NCBI GenBank assembly: GCA_900318405.1
Contig: ONKP01000012.1
Span: 1-32,694 of the forward strand
DNA length: 32,694 bases
Direction: 5' to 3'
From: an uncultured Eubacteriales bacterium
GTDB taxonomy: Bacteria > Bacillota > Clostridia > Lachnospirales > Lachnospiraceae
In this document: piece after piece, positions 1 through 7,967 of the stretch
How the letters are laid out: each line of letters opens with the position of its first letter
Position numbering within the stretch: the first letter of the stretch is position 1
Program-made: the position numbers and the translations under genes
Notes under the pieces: generated by a model
The model's input: the letters and a program-made list of their open reading frames with translations, nothing else
The model's database searches: none
Told to the model about the DNA's origin: nothing

Positions 1-22
1 CCCGGTACTGCCCGATAATCCT

Positions 23-79
23 CTACCTTGCGCCTGCCTCGTTTCTCCTGCCGTAGCAGACGAAAAGTATCCTTGTCAT
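23..79 (-). other. 18-codon ORF with good RBS near the window edge, possibly a broken gene
   Basis: On the minus strand an AAAGGAG ribosome binding site lies 7 nt before an ATG at 79. The reading frame begins MTRILFVCYG and stops at 23-25 (TAG). That start resembles the N-terminus of low-molecular-weight protein tyrosine phosphatases (V-C-x-G of the CX5R loop), but the next residues, RRNEAGAR, do not continue the motif. A different minus-strand frame stays open from here to the window edge without an ordinary start codon. It could be a frameshifted gene, a short leader peptide or chance. The sequence before position 1 would be needed to decide. Confidence 0.2.
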
Positions 80-110
80 AACAAAACTCCTTTATTGTTT
101 CAATTGTTCA

Positions 111-192
111 TCACAGTACACTCGATGCCAGTCACTGTCGCACATGGATGGTTACTGTTCACTCTTTGCCAGCCACTGTCACACATGGCTCT
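111..192. repeat. Degenerate 41-bp tandem repeat, two copies
   Basis: TCACAGTACACTC at 111-123 matches TTACTGTTCACTC at 152-164, and GCCAGTCACTGTCGCACATGG-like 21-mers occur at 127-147 and 168-188; all are offset by exactly 41 bp. Read on the minus strand each copy starts a small ORF: MCDSGWQRV from 186 and MCDSDWHRV from 145. The second ends TAA at 92-94, directly against the ribosome binding site of the ORF starting at 79. It belongs with the other junction repeats in this window. Confidence 0.75.
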
Positions 193-229
193 GGCAGTGT
201 CTGAACTGCAGCCATGGATGATGGACCGG

Positions 230-258
230 TTGTCTTCTCCCTGTGTTTGGTATAGAAT
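230..258 (+). promoter_or_regulatory. Probable sigma-A promoter of the lipoprotein gene
   Basis: TTGTCT (230-235) and TAGAAT (253-258) are separated by 17 bp, giving a predicted start near 265 and an untranslated leader of about 100 nt before the ATG at 364. Confidence 0.5.
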
Positions 259-363
259 AAGCATAAATTGAAAAAGTCTGAATATTTAGCTTTTCAGGCT
301 TATCGTTCAGGCAACTGGCATCTGATAAATGATCACGTGTCCGTTCAACGCGGGGTGTTAAAT

Positions 364-1704
364 ATGAATTCTACGCAGAAAAGATTTGTTATAGCCGGGC
401 TTATCTGTGCGCTCGGATTCACGGGTTGCGGTTCCTCCAAATCAGCAACCGCCTCCACTTCAACCGTGGAAATGGCCACCGTCAACGCAGCCAAAAATCT
501 GATCGGCAGTGGTGTATCTTCATGCGATTCTACCCTTACTTCTGCCAGCTATGACCCTGCAGGAAAAGGATCCGTCACATCCGTAGACGGACAGCCTGTC
601 AATGCCGGCTTATCGGCTGGAACTTCAGCCTCAACTGACGCATCTGCATCAGGTACTTCTGCCACCAGCTCTTCCTCTGCCGACAGTTCAGGCGCAGACG
701 CAAATACTGCTGCGAACGGAACTGATGGCACAGCTGCATCAGCCAACGGAACAGATGCATCGGACGACGGCTCAGGTACAGATGTATCTGCAGTCGGCAC
801 AGATACCGGAGATGCTACGGGGACAGACGCTTCCGCGTCAGCTTCTTCGTCTTCATCATCTTCAGCCGGCAATGCATCTTCATCCATAGATTTTTCTGTT
901 ACAGCCGACTCTGAAAATCAGAAAGCAGCCCTCTGTCTGGCCAGCCTCGACCGGATCACCTGGACTTCCGGAATAACTTCCTTCGGTGGATATACGCCAT
1001 CTGCAGCGATGCTCCGCGTTCTGCAGGAAACAGGATCCACCATATCCGACGGCGGTAAACACTACGGATATATGCTCATCGACATCAATACGTATGCCGG
1101 CATCTGTTATGACAGCGATTCGCATTTCTACTCTTCCGGTGCTGCCGCGGCAGCATTCATCATCGGCACGCTGAATGCGGACGCCACGTCCCTTTCTAAC
1201 AGCGGAGAAGAATTTCAGATTGTCGCTGCCAACGGAAGCAGCTCACAGGAAACATACACAAATCTCATGAATACTTATGGATTCACCGGTATGAATCAGT
1301 GGCTGAACGCAGGCGGCATCGATCCGAGCATAGACGGCTACGGTGCAGCCTTTCTGAGCGCGGAAGACCTCAGCAGAATCTGGCTGAAAAACTACCAGTA
1401 TTTCACCACGGATTCCAATGGTTCGACGGTTGAGACCTGGTTCCAGAGCCCGTCAGATTCACCTATCCGCACAGCACTCGGCAGTAAATACACAACCTGG
1501 AGCCTGCCAGGCAACTACACCGGCGGCAGCGATGCCACAGATTATGATACGACGGTCGATGCCGGTATCGTTTCCTCCGGCAGTTCACCCTACGGCATCG
1601 CCATTATCTCCGATTACGCGGCACAGCCGGACAAACTGGTTCCGCTCGTGCAGGCGCTCGACGCCGTACATACAGAGCTCATGTCCGCCGCAGGATTATC
1701 CTGA
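364..1704 (+). CDS. Lipoprotein with a catalytically degenerate serine beta-lactamase-like domain
   Basis: 446 residues. The start at 364 is chosen because it directly precedes a lipoprotein signal (basic MNSTQKR, hydrophobic core, lipobox GFTGC with Cys22); an upstream TTG at 268 would put 32 unrelated residues before it. Residues about 60-180 are a low-complexity Ser/Ala/Thr/Asp/Gly linker. From about residue 190 the sequence resembles Lachnospiraceae class A beta-lactamase-like serine hydrolases, with landmarks GYMLIDINTYAGICYDSDSH, LSAEDLSRIWLKNYQYF and a C-terminal DAVHTELM. Where active relatives have Ser-x-x-Lys (about residues 254-265) this protein reads FYSSGAAAAAF, and the later K-P-G equivalent of KTG reads SLPG. 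Both lysines appear missing, so a binding or structural envelope role is more likely than hydrolysis. It ends convergently to purD. The fold assignment comes from remembered family patterns, not a search. Confidence 0.75.
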   Translation: MNSTQKRFVIAGLICALGFTGCGSSKSATASTSTVEMATVNAAKNLIGSGVSSCDSTLTSASYDPAGKGSVTSVDGQPVNAGLSAGTSASTDASASGTSATSSSSADSSGADANTAANGTDGTAASANGTDASDDGSGTDVSAVGTDTGDATGTDASASASSSSSSSAGNASSSIDFSVTADSENQKAALCLASLDRITWTSGITSFGGYTPSAAMLRVLQETGSTISDGGKHYGYMLIDINTYAGICYDSDSHFYSSGAAAAAFIIGTLNADATSLSNSGEEFQIVAANGSSSQETYTNLMNTYGFTGMNQWLNAGGIDPSIDGYGAAFLSAEDLSRIWLKNYQYFTTDSNGSTVETWFQSPSDSPIRTALGSKYTTWSLPGNYTGGSDATDYDTTVDAGIVSSGSSPYGIAIISDYAAQPDKLVPLVQALDAVHTELMSAAGLS

Positions 1705-1738
1705 GCGTACACATACATCTAACATCTACAGGGAGCAT

Positions 1739-1950
1739 ATACATCCAGTCTGCAAACCTTCGCAGACGCCGGTGCTTTGCAAGTCCGACAGAATGGAGGA
1801 CGAACTTGCGCGAGTAGTGAGCCACATCCACACACAAAGTGTGTGAGTGTGGCGAACACCGCGACAGTGTGAGAATCCAGTAAAACTGGATTCTCACACA
1901 TGGCACCGCTGCGTCGAGAAAGAGCGCAAGCGTTTTGCAGCTGGATGTAT
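1739..1950. repeat. Nested palindromic element between convergent genes
   Basis: Outer arms ATACATCCAGtCTGCAAA (1739-1756) and its complement at 1934-1950 pair over 17 bp with one bulged T. Inside are two hairpins of the same design, 15-nt arms and an AAA loop. One is at 1821-1853 (one mismatch, one G-T). The other is at 1867-1899 and is perfect, GTGTGAGAATCCAGT against its complement. No T-run follows either hairpin, so they are not standard intrinsic terminators, though they may stop transcription from both sides. The layout suggests a small mobile palindrome or a structured RNA; neither can be shown here. Confidence 0.7.
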
Positions 1951-1966
1951 GATGCTCCTGTATGAA

Positions 1967-3256
1967 TCAGCCTTTGAATTCATCGATGGCATGTCCGATA
2001 TCATGGCGATAATACTTGTTGTCGAAATCGACCCACTCCACCGCCTTATAAGCGTTCGCACGTGCCTCCTTCAGATCCTTCCCGAGGGCGGTCACATCCA
2101 GCACACGTCCGCCGTTTGTAACGATCTCACCCTTCTCATTGAACTTTGTTCCCGCATGGAAGCAGTAATATCCCGGGTGATTTTTGAAATTCTCCAGCCC
2201 GCGGATCGGGTATCCCTTCTTATAGGATACCGGATAGCCGTCGCTCGCGAGAACGACCGTGACGCAGGCATCATCCATGAACTGCAGATCGATCTGATCC
2301 AGTGTGCCGTCGATGCAGGCCTCAAAGACATCCACGATATCATTTTTCATTCGTGGCAGAACGACCTGTGCCTCAGGATCACCGAAGCGCGCATTGTACT
2401 CCAGAACCTTCGGTCCGTCCTCCGTCAGCATCAGACCGAAGAAGATCACGCCCTGGAAAGGACGTCCTTCTGCCTTCATGGCATCTACTGTCGGCTGGAA
2501 GATATACTTCTGGCAAAAATCATCGACCTCTTTTGTATAGAACGGCGTCGGCGAGAAATTGCCCATGCCGCCCGTGTTCAGGCCCTGATCTCCGTCTTTT
2601 GCCCGCTTATGGTCCTGCGCCGAAGCCATGGTCTTCACAATATTGCCGTCAACAAAGGAGAGAACGGACACCTCGCGGCCAGTCATAAACTCCTCGATCA
2701 CGAGCTGGTCGCCCGCAGATCCGAATTTCTTATCCACCATGAGTTCCTGTACACCGGCTTCTGCCTGCGCCAGATCCTCACAGATCAGAACGCCCTTGCC
2801 GAGTGCCAGTCCGGACGCCTTCAGAACGATCGGGAACTTTGCCTTCGTGCGAAGGTACTCGAGCGCGGAATCCGGGCTGTTGAAAACCTCGTAATCTGCC
2901 GTCGGGATGTTGTATTTCTTCATCAGATCCTTGGAAAATGCCTTGGAGCCCTCGAGGATCGCTGCATTTTTTCTCGGTCCGAAGACGCGGAGTCCCTCGG
3001 CCTCGAAAGCGTCCACAATACCGCCGACAAGAGGATCGTCCATACCGACAACTGTCAGATCAACGGCATTGTCCTTTGCAAACGCAACGAGTTTATCAAA
3101 CTCCATGGCGCCGATATTCACACATTCCGCCAGCTCGGCAATACCCGCATTGCCGGGTGCACAGTAGATCTTGTCTACCTTCGGACTCTGCGCTATCTTC
3201 CAAACGATGGCGTGCTCACGTCCGCCGCCGCCGACAACCAGAACTTTCATACCCAT
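1967..3256 (-). CDS. purD: Phosphoribosylamine-glycine ligase
   Basis: Joins 5-phosphoribosylamine and glycine with ATP to give GAR, the second step of de novo purine synthesis in the cytosol. 429 residues, the usual length. The N-terminus VLVVGGGGREHAIVWKIAQS is the family signature, followed by an ATP-grasp domain (FPIVLKASGLALGKGVLICE around residues 140-160) and NTGGMGNFSPTPF, with metal and ATP residues in LEYNARFGDPEAQVVLPRM near residue 290. ATG at 3256 follows AAGGAGGAG by a good distance; a second in-frame ATG at 3250 is possible. It is last in purE-purM-purN-purD, 15 nt after purN. purH, often found between purN and purD in Firmicutes, is absent here. Confidence 0.97.
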   Translation of the reverse strand: MGMKVLVVGGGGREHAIVWKIAQSPKVDKIYCAPGNAGIAELAECVNIGAMEFDKLVAFAKDNAVDLTVVGMDDPLVGGIVDAFEAEGLRVFGPRKNAAILEGSKAFSKDLMKKYNIPTADYEVFNSPDSALEYLRTKAKFPIVLKASGLALGKGVLICEDLAQAEAGVQELMVDKKFGSAGDQLVIEEFMTGREVSVLSFVDGNIVKTMASAQDHKRAKDGDQGLNTGGMGNFSPTPFYTKEVDDFCQKYIFQPTVDAMKAEGRPFQGVIFFGLMLTEDGPKVLEYNARFGDPEAQVVLPRMKNDIVDVFEACIDGTLDQIDLQFMDDACVTVVLASDGYPVSYKKGYPIRGLENFKNHPGYYCFHAGTKFNEKGEIVTNGGRVLDVTALGKDLKEARANAYKAVEWVDFDNKYYRHDIGHAIDEFKG

Positions 3257-3271
3257 GATGCTCCTCCTTTG

Positions 3272-3916
3272 TCAAATTTCTCCGAACGTGTAATTGCTGA
3301 TCTTCACTTTACCGTCTTCCACTGAAACGCGTCCGTTGGCGATCAGATTGATGGCCTCCGGCATGATTTTCCACTCCGCCTGTTCCATGACGCGGCGCTG
3401 CAGAATCTCCGGGGTGTCGCCCTCCTGCACATAGACCGCCTTCTGGAGGATGATCGGTCCCGTGTCGGTTCCGATGTCAACAAAATGAACGGTGGCACCG
3501 GTGACGCGGACACCTCTCTCCAGCACCTTCTCATGCACATGAAGCCCGTAGTATCCCTTGCCGCAGAAGCTCGGGATCAGTGCCGGGTGGATATTGATCA
3601 TTCTGTTCTTAAAAGCATTGACCATCTTCTCCGGAATGACGACCATGCAGCCTGCGAGCACGACCAGACCCGGAGTCCAGCTCTCTGTCTGTGCCAGATA
3701 GGCTTCTTCAAACGCAGCTCTGGTCGGATAATCCCTGGGGCTTACGCAGACAGCTTCGATTCCGTGCTTCCTGGCTCTCTCCAGCGCATAGGCATTCGGG
3801 TTATTGGAAAGCACGCCGACAACCTCTGCGTTCGTGATCTTTCCACTGTCGATGGCATCGAGGATCGCCTGCAGATTGGTTCCGCCTCCCGAGACAAGTA
3901 CCGCTATTCTCAGCAT
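3272..3916 (-). CDS. purN: Phosphoribosylglycinamide formyltransferase
   Basis: Transfers a formyl group from 10-formyl-THF to GAR, giving FGAR in purine synthesis. 214 residues, typical of PurN. Seen in the sequence: the N-terminal VLVSGGGTNLQAILDAI, the INIHPALIPSFCGKGYYGLHVH segment with the catalytic Asn-His pair, and VTGATVHFVDIGTDTGPII with the active-site Asp. The ATG at 3916 overlaps the last 7 nt of purM, implying translational coupling. No competing identity is plausible. Confidence 0.97.
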   Translation of the reverse strand: MLRIAVLVSGGGTNLQAILDAIDSGKITNAEVVGVLSNNPNAYALERARKHGIEAVCVSPRDYPTRAAFEEAYLAQTESWTPGLVVLAGCMVVIPEKMVNAFKNRMINIHPALIPSFCGKGYYGLHVHEKVLERGVRVTGATVHFVDIGTDTGPIILQKAVYVQEGDTPEILQRRVMEQAEWKIMPEAINLIANGRVSVEDGKVKISNYTFGEI

Positions 3917-4935
3917 AATACGACGCCCTTCTGTCCCTCGACGATGGAACCGATTCTGTACGGATACTCACCAGCTGCTGAAACGGCATCCATTGTTTTT
4001 TCCACGTCCTCCGGACGAACCGCCAGCACCATGCCGATTCCCATGTTGTAGGTGTTGTACATAACCTTCTCGTCAACGTTGCCCTTCTTCTGCATCAGAC
4101 GGAAGATCGGCGGTACCGGATAGGAATCCTTCTCGATGCGCGCGCAGACGCCGTCCTTCAGCATACGCGGAACATTTTCATAAAAACCGCCGCCGGTGAT
4201 ATGGCTGCAGGCATGGATTCTGACGCCTTCCTTGCGGATCGACTGCAGTGCTTTTACATAGATTTTTGTCGGCGCGAGCAGCACATCGCCCAGTTTTCCG
4301 CCGAGCTCATCGTACCATGTGTCGAGGGATTCCGGTGTCATGTCAAAAATCTTGCGGACGAGTGAGAAACCGTTGGAATGTACGCCGGAGGAAGCCAGAC
4401 CGATGAGTACATCTCCCGGCTGCAGATCTTCACCCGTGATCATGTCCTTCTGATCGACAACACCGACCGCGAAGCCCGCCAGATCGTATTCATCCTCCGG
4501 ATAGAAACCGGGCATTTCTGCTGTCTCTCCGCCGACGAGTGCTGCGCCTGCCTGACGGCAGCCGTCTGCCACACCCTTGACGATATCGGCGATCTTCTCA
4601 GGATAGTTTTTACCGCAGGCGATGTAATCCAGGAAAAACAGCGGGTCGCCGCCGGCGCATGCCACATCGTTCACGCACATGGCCACACAGTCAATACCCA
4701 CGGTGTCATGACGGTCCATGAGGAACGCGAGTTTCAGCTTGGTTCCGACGCCGTCTGTACCGGACAGAAGCACCGGGTGCTCCATATCCTTGAACGCCTC
4801 GGCGGAAAAGGCGCCGGAAAATCCGCCGATGCCGCCGAGCATCTCAGGGCGCACCGTTGTCTTCACATACTTTTTCATCAGCTCGACGGATTTATATCCG
4901 GCTTCAATATCTACTCCCGATGTTTTGTAATCCAT
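3910..4935 (-). CDS. purM: Phosphoribosylformylglycinamidine cyclo-ligase (AIR synthetase)
   Basis: Closes the imidazole ring of FGAM with ATP, forming AIR. 341 residues, standard length. The N-terminal MDYKTSGVDIEAGYKSVELM and LLSGTDGVGTKLKLAF are family hallmarks; CVNDVACAGGDPLFFLDYIA and ALVGGETAEMPGFY are the nucleotide and substrate segments shared with the PurM/HypE superfamily (HypE itself is at 22584-23609). AGGAGAGAGAGG lies before the ATG at 4935. The spacer toward purE carries a tandem repeat (4951-5019). Its end overlaps purN. Confidence 0.97.
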   Translation of the reverse strand: MDYKTSGVDIEAGYKSVELMKKYVKTTVRPEMLGGIGGFSGAFSAEAFKDMEHPVLLSGTDGVGTKLKLAFLMDRHDTVGIDCVAMCVNDVACAGGDPLFFLDYIACGKNYPEKIADIVKGVADGCRQAGAALVGGETAEMPGFYPEDEYDLAGFAVGVVDQKDMITGEDLQPGDVLIGLASSGVHSNGFSLVRKIFDMTPESLDTWYDELGGKLGDVLLAPTKIYVKALQSIRKEGVRIHACSHITGGGFYENVPRMLKDGVCARIEKDSYPVPPIFRLMQKKGNVDEKVMYNTYNMGIGMVLAVRPEDVEKTMDAVSAAGEYPYRIGSIVEGQKGVVLC

Positions 4936-4950
4936 AAATGACCTCTCTCT

Positions 4951-5019
4951 CCTGGTTGTTCCGTGCTGTCATGACACGGATTTTCCTGTTTGTTCCGTGT
5001 TGCTCGTCATGGCACGGAA
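4951..5019. repeat. Tandem repeat (period about 34 bp) upstream of purM
   Basis: CCTGGTTGTTCCGTG at 4951-4965 recurs as CCTGTTTGTTCCGTG at 4985-4999, and each is followed by a TCATG(A/G)CACGGA block, so each copy can also fold as a CCGTG/CACGG hairpin. On the minus strand the two copies give ATGACGAGCAAC and ATGACAGCACGG starts. The first encodes MTSNTEQTGKSVS and its stop (4969-4971) overlaps the second start as ATGA. The purM ribosome binding site comes from the last copy. The rest of the purE-purM spacer (5020-5170) holds a short CAGATG/CATCTG hairpin and nothing else I recognise. Confidence 0.7.
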
Positions 5020-5170
5020 GCGCGTCATTGTTTCCTCATTTGTAATGCGTTTCCAGATGTCCTATCCATCTGAAATGCCATTACTCATACGGCCGGTTCT
5101 GTCTGAGAATCGACATTTTTCACACAATTGCACACATCGGCTGTGCAGCTGTCAGTCCCCATCCCTCTGC

Positions 5171-5677
5171 TCAGGACTGATAACCTCTGTAGCCGGTCTT
5201 CTGAAGCTTGGCGTCCTTCGCGATCACACCGTCGCGGCCGTCAGCCATTGCTTTTTTCACACGCTCACGAACCGCCGGATCCGATACACCGAGGATACGG
5301 GCCGCGAGAAAAGCAGCGTTCTTTGTACCGTCGATTGCCACGGTCGCCACCGGTATGCCGGAGGGCATCTGAACGATCGAATACAGCGCATCCGTGCCGT
5401 CGAGATTTTTGCTGCTGAGCGGCACACCGATCACCGGCAGGGATGTAAGCGCAGCGCACATACCCGGAAGCGCAGCAGCCATGCCCGCTCCTGCGATGAT
5501 GACCTTCAGGCCTCTCTCTTCCGCTGACTCTGCCCAGTCAATCAGTTCATGGGGCTCCCTGTGTGCCGAGATGATCCGCATCTCATAGCTGATGCCGAGA
5601 TCCTCCAGCTGAGCCGCTGCCTTCTGCATGACGGCCATATCTGAATCACTGCCCATTACAATGCCTACCTGTGCCAT
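5171..5677 (-). CDS. purE: N5-carboxyaminoimidazole ribonucleotide mutase
   Basis: Class I PurE converts N5-CAIR to CAIR. 168 residues, usual length. Motifs: VGIVMGSDSD at the phosphate-binding N-terminus, RIISAHREPHEL with the catalytic His, AGAGMAAALPG and SIVQMPSGIPVATVAI. GGAGGA lies 6 nt before ATG 5677. It heads the purine group; purK, its normal bacterial partner, is not in the window. The 151-nt spacer to the preceding aminopeptidase gene shows no convincing promoter, purine riboswitch or PurR box. Confidence 0.96.
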   Translation of the reverse strand: MAQVGIVMGSDSDMAVMQKAAAQLEDLGISYEMRIISAHREPHELIDWAESAEERGLKVIIAGAGMAAALPGMCAALTSLPVIGVPLSSKNLDGTDALYSIVQMPSGIPVATVAIDGTKNAAFLAARILGVSDPAVRERVKKAMADGRDGVIAKDAKLQKTGYRGYQS

Positions 5678-5828
5678 AATCTGTCCTCCATATTGTAAAC
5701 ATGTATGCAGGTTATTCCCGCACCAAATATATTAACACCCATATACTACAAGACGCCACAGTACTGAATGAAGCCCGACTGTTTTATTTCTGCTCTTTAC
5801 ATCTGCCGAAGCGGAATCAGCTGCATGA

Positions 5829-7967
5829 TTACTGCGTCGCAGCATCCAGCGGTCTGTTCAGTTCTTCCGTTCCCGGCAGAACAAAACGTCCCTTTTCGAT
5901 GATCGGCACTGCCGTGCCATCCGGCCGGACCACCTCGATCAGTCCCAGCTCTTCATAGGGAATCGTGATGTCTGTGTGGCAGCCGAAGTAAGCCGCGGAG
6001 ATATCCTTTTTCCGCATGATGGAAACCTCATTATCCCTCGCAATGATCTCCTTGCCGTCCGGGTTGTAAACCTTCAGATCCTCCTGCCAACTGTAGCAGG
6101 TATCGCCAAAGGCGAAATGCGGCCCCATCTTCTCCGCGATGAGAATCGGCAGCTTTGACGCAATATTATACTTCTGCGCCATGCGGTAAGCTGTCGTATT
6201 CGTGCCGATCGCAAATTCCCCGACAGGAACCGTCGGATGGTGATACAGAATATTTTCCTGAATATAGCGCCGGTTTTCTTCCTCACTGTCAAAATTCGTG
6301 CAGCCGTATCCTGTCACGAGGCCGTCCTTCACCTCGATCCGGAGGTTTTCATAGTGCAGTTCCTCCAGGTATACACGGCTCACAAACAGTGTTCCCGTCG
6401 TTCCCTTCAGTCTGGGCGATGTGAAGACCTCACCCACGGGAATATTGACATCTGCCACGCAGTTCTCAAAATTGGTCTGTTTCGACGGATCCGTCAGCTC
6501 ATGAAGTGCGACCGTGATATCCGTCGTATTGCCGTTCATTCCCTTTACATGTACACTGGTTCCCGTGTCCAGCACATCGATGATCTTCTGCTGAATACGC
6601 TGATACGTCCGGTAATCGAGATTATTGATTTCCTCTGTCGCGTGAAAAATCTCTTCGAATTTTTCCCCGATCGCCGGCACCGGCCACGCAATGATCGTAA
6701 AGCTGCGGTCCTCACCCTTAATGAAACGGTTGGTGATCTGACCTGCTTCATTATTATAGCGCACCTGCTGCCGCTGCGCATCCGGTGTCATCTGTATGGC
6801 ATCAGGACACGCCGCCGGTGCAAATGCTTTTTCACCGAACACGTCCATAACAGCCGGACCGCCGTGCACGAAAGCGAGATTTCTGTAATGCTCATAGGCG
6901 CACTGCAGGGCCCGGAGCTTGTCAGAAACAAAGGCATCATCCAGAAATACCGCCGCGTCATTCCTGTGATCGTATTCAAACTGCGGATTCGGAATGGCGC
7001 CGTAATATCCGATCCGGAGATGCTGCCGGCGGTTGACCGCGTGTGTGGCTGAACGGTAGATCACACTCTCCAGTCCCATATCCGCAAACTGCAGGACAGC
7101 CTGCCGCACAACCTGCTCAAAACCCGTACGGTAACGGATATTCACCGTCCGCTTTTTGGACATATCCTTGTGTTCGGCCTCAAAGCCCAGGCGATAGCCG
7201 TTGGTGAATGTGCCGGCCATCCGCGCCACTTCTTCCTGTGGCAGTGATGAGAGGAAAGAGGAAAGCCGCTCTTCATCCGGCGTCACATATTCTCCGAAAA
7301 AATACAGGCTCCGAAGATCTGTCAGATCCCCGTTCATGATAAGATCCGCAGCAAAGGATACGCCGGGATCCAGCGCTTCTCTCGTCCGCTGATCCATGAA
7401 ATCCATGCAGTAATCGCGGCACCAGGAGCACAGGGTCTCACGCACCCGGCGCACCGCATCCGCTGATGACGGCTGTGTGCCCGACGCGGAAAAATCCTCG
7501 AACTGCCGGTAGATCTCCAGGAAAAGCTCCGTCGTAACGAGCATATCCCACCGCCGCGCCTCATACGCCCACACAACGGCTCCCCGGCATTCCATATAAA
7601 GGAAACTGATCAGCTGTCCCATGTCACGGCCGAATACAGAAGCTGCGAAGGTCGGATTGCCAAAACTTTTTCCGTAGTTTTCCGGAAGGATATCCTCATA
7701 ATCCGCATGATTTGCCACCCGCAGTTCATCGAGCGTCAGGTCGTAGAGAGATCCGTCCGACACCTGATCCATCCGCTCATACATGGAGGAAAGGAAGGCC
7801 GCTTCCCGCGTAAAAAAAGAACGATACGGTTCCTCTACGGACATCTCATCCGCAATTTCCGTAACCCGTTCACGGGCAAGCTGCCATCTCTCTTCTTCCC
7901 CGCCCGTCAGTACACAGGCGCGGTTCAGTTCTCTGGCCGCTGTGTTCCAGAATCCGGTATCGGTCAT
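5829..7967 (-). CDS. M29-family aminopeptidase with a long N-terminal extension
   Basis: 712 residues. The C-terminal half matches the M29 (thermophilic aminopeptidase, AmpS/PepS-like) metallopeptidases, two-metal cytosolic enzymes that remove N-terminal residues. Candidate metal ligands are Glu in VGEVFTSP, Glu in VGEFAIGTN, His in EKMGPHFAFGD, and His and Asp in CHTDITIP. Ordinary M29 enzymes are about 400 residues, so roughly the first 300 (to about DMSKKRTVNIRYRTG) form an extra domain; I believe longer forms occur in Clostridia but cannot confirm it. The ATG at 7967 is preceded by GGAAAGGAAG, and both lie in the last copy of a 47-bp repeat. It sits between pyr and pur genes with no obvious link to nucleotides. 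Confidence 0.8.
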   Translation of the reverse strand: MTDTGFWNTAARELNRACVLTGGEEERWQLARERVTEIADEMSVEEPYRSFFTREAAFLSSMYERMDQVSDGSLYDLTLDELRVANHADYEDILPENYGKSFGNPTFAASVFGRDMGQLISFLYMECRGAVVWAYEARRWDMLVTTELFLEIYRQFEDFSASGTQPSSADAVRRVRETLCSWCRDYCMDFMDQRTREALDPGVSFAADLIMNGDLTDLRSLYFFGEYVTPDEERLSSFLSSLPQEEVARMAGTFTNGYRLGFEAEHKDMSKKRTVNIRYRTGFEQVVRQAVLQFADMGLESVIYRSATHAVNRRQHLRIGYYGAIPNPQFEYDHRNDAAVFLDDAFVSDKLRALQCAYEHYRNLAFVHGGPAVMDVFGEKAFAPAACPDAIQMTPDAQRQQVRYNNEAGQITNRFIKGEDRSFTIIAWPVPAIGEKFEEIFHATEEINNLDYRTYQRIQQKIIDVLDTGTSVHVKGMNGNTTDITVALHELTDPSKQTNFENCVADVNIPVGEVFTSPRLKGTTGTLFVSRVYLEELHYENLRIEVKDGLVTGYGCTNFDSEEENRRYIQENILYHHPTVPVGEFAIGTNTTAYRMAQKYNIASKLPILIAEKMGPHFAFGDTCYSWQEDLKVYNPDGKEIIARDNEVSIMRKKDISAAYFGCHTDITIPYEELGLIEVVRPDGTAVPIIEKGRFVLPGTEELNRPLDAATQ

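Noticed and set aside
268-363. TTG start extending the lipoprotein by 32 residues
   Set aside because: It would place the lipoprotein signal internally; ATG 364 has a signal peptide right after it.
1847-3325. Long plus-strand open frame (492 codons)
   Set aside because: It lies antisense to purD, whose protein is fully conserved; its own translation resembles nothing.
5678-5828. Purine riboswitch or PurR box before purE
   Set aside because: No conserved purine-aptamer core or PurR motif could be recognised; only weak -10-like hexamers.
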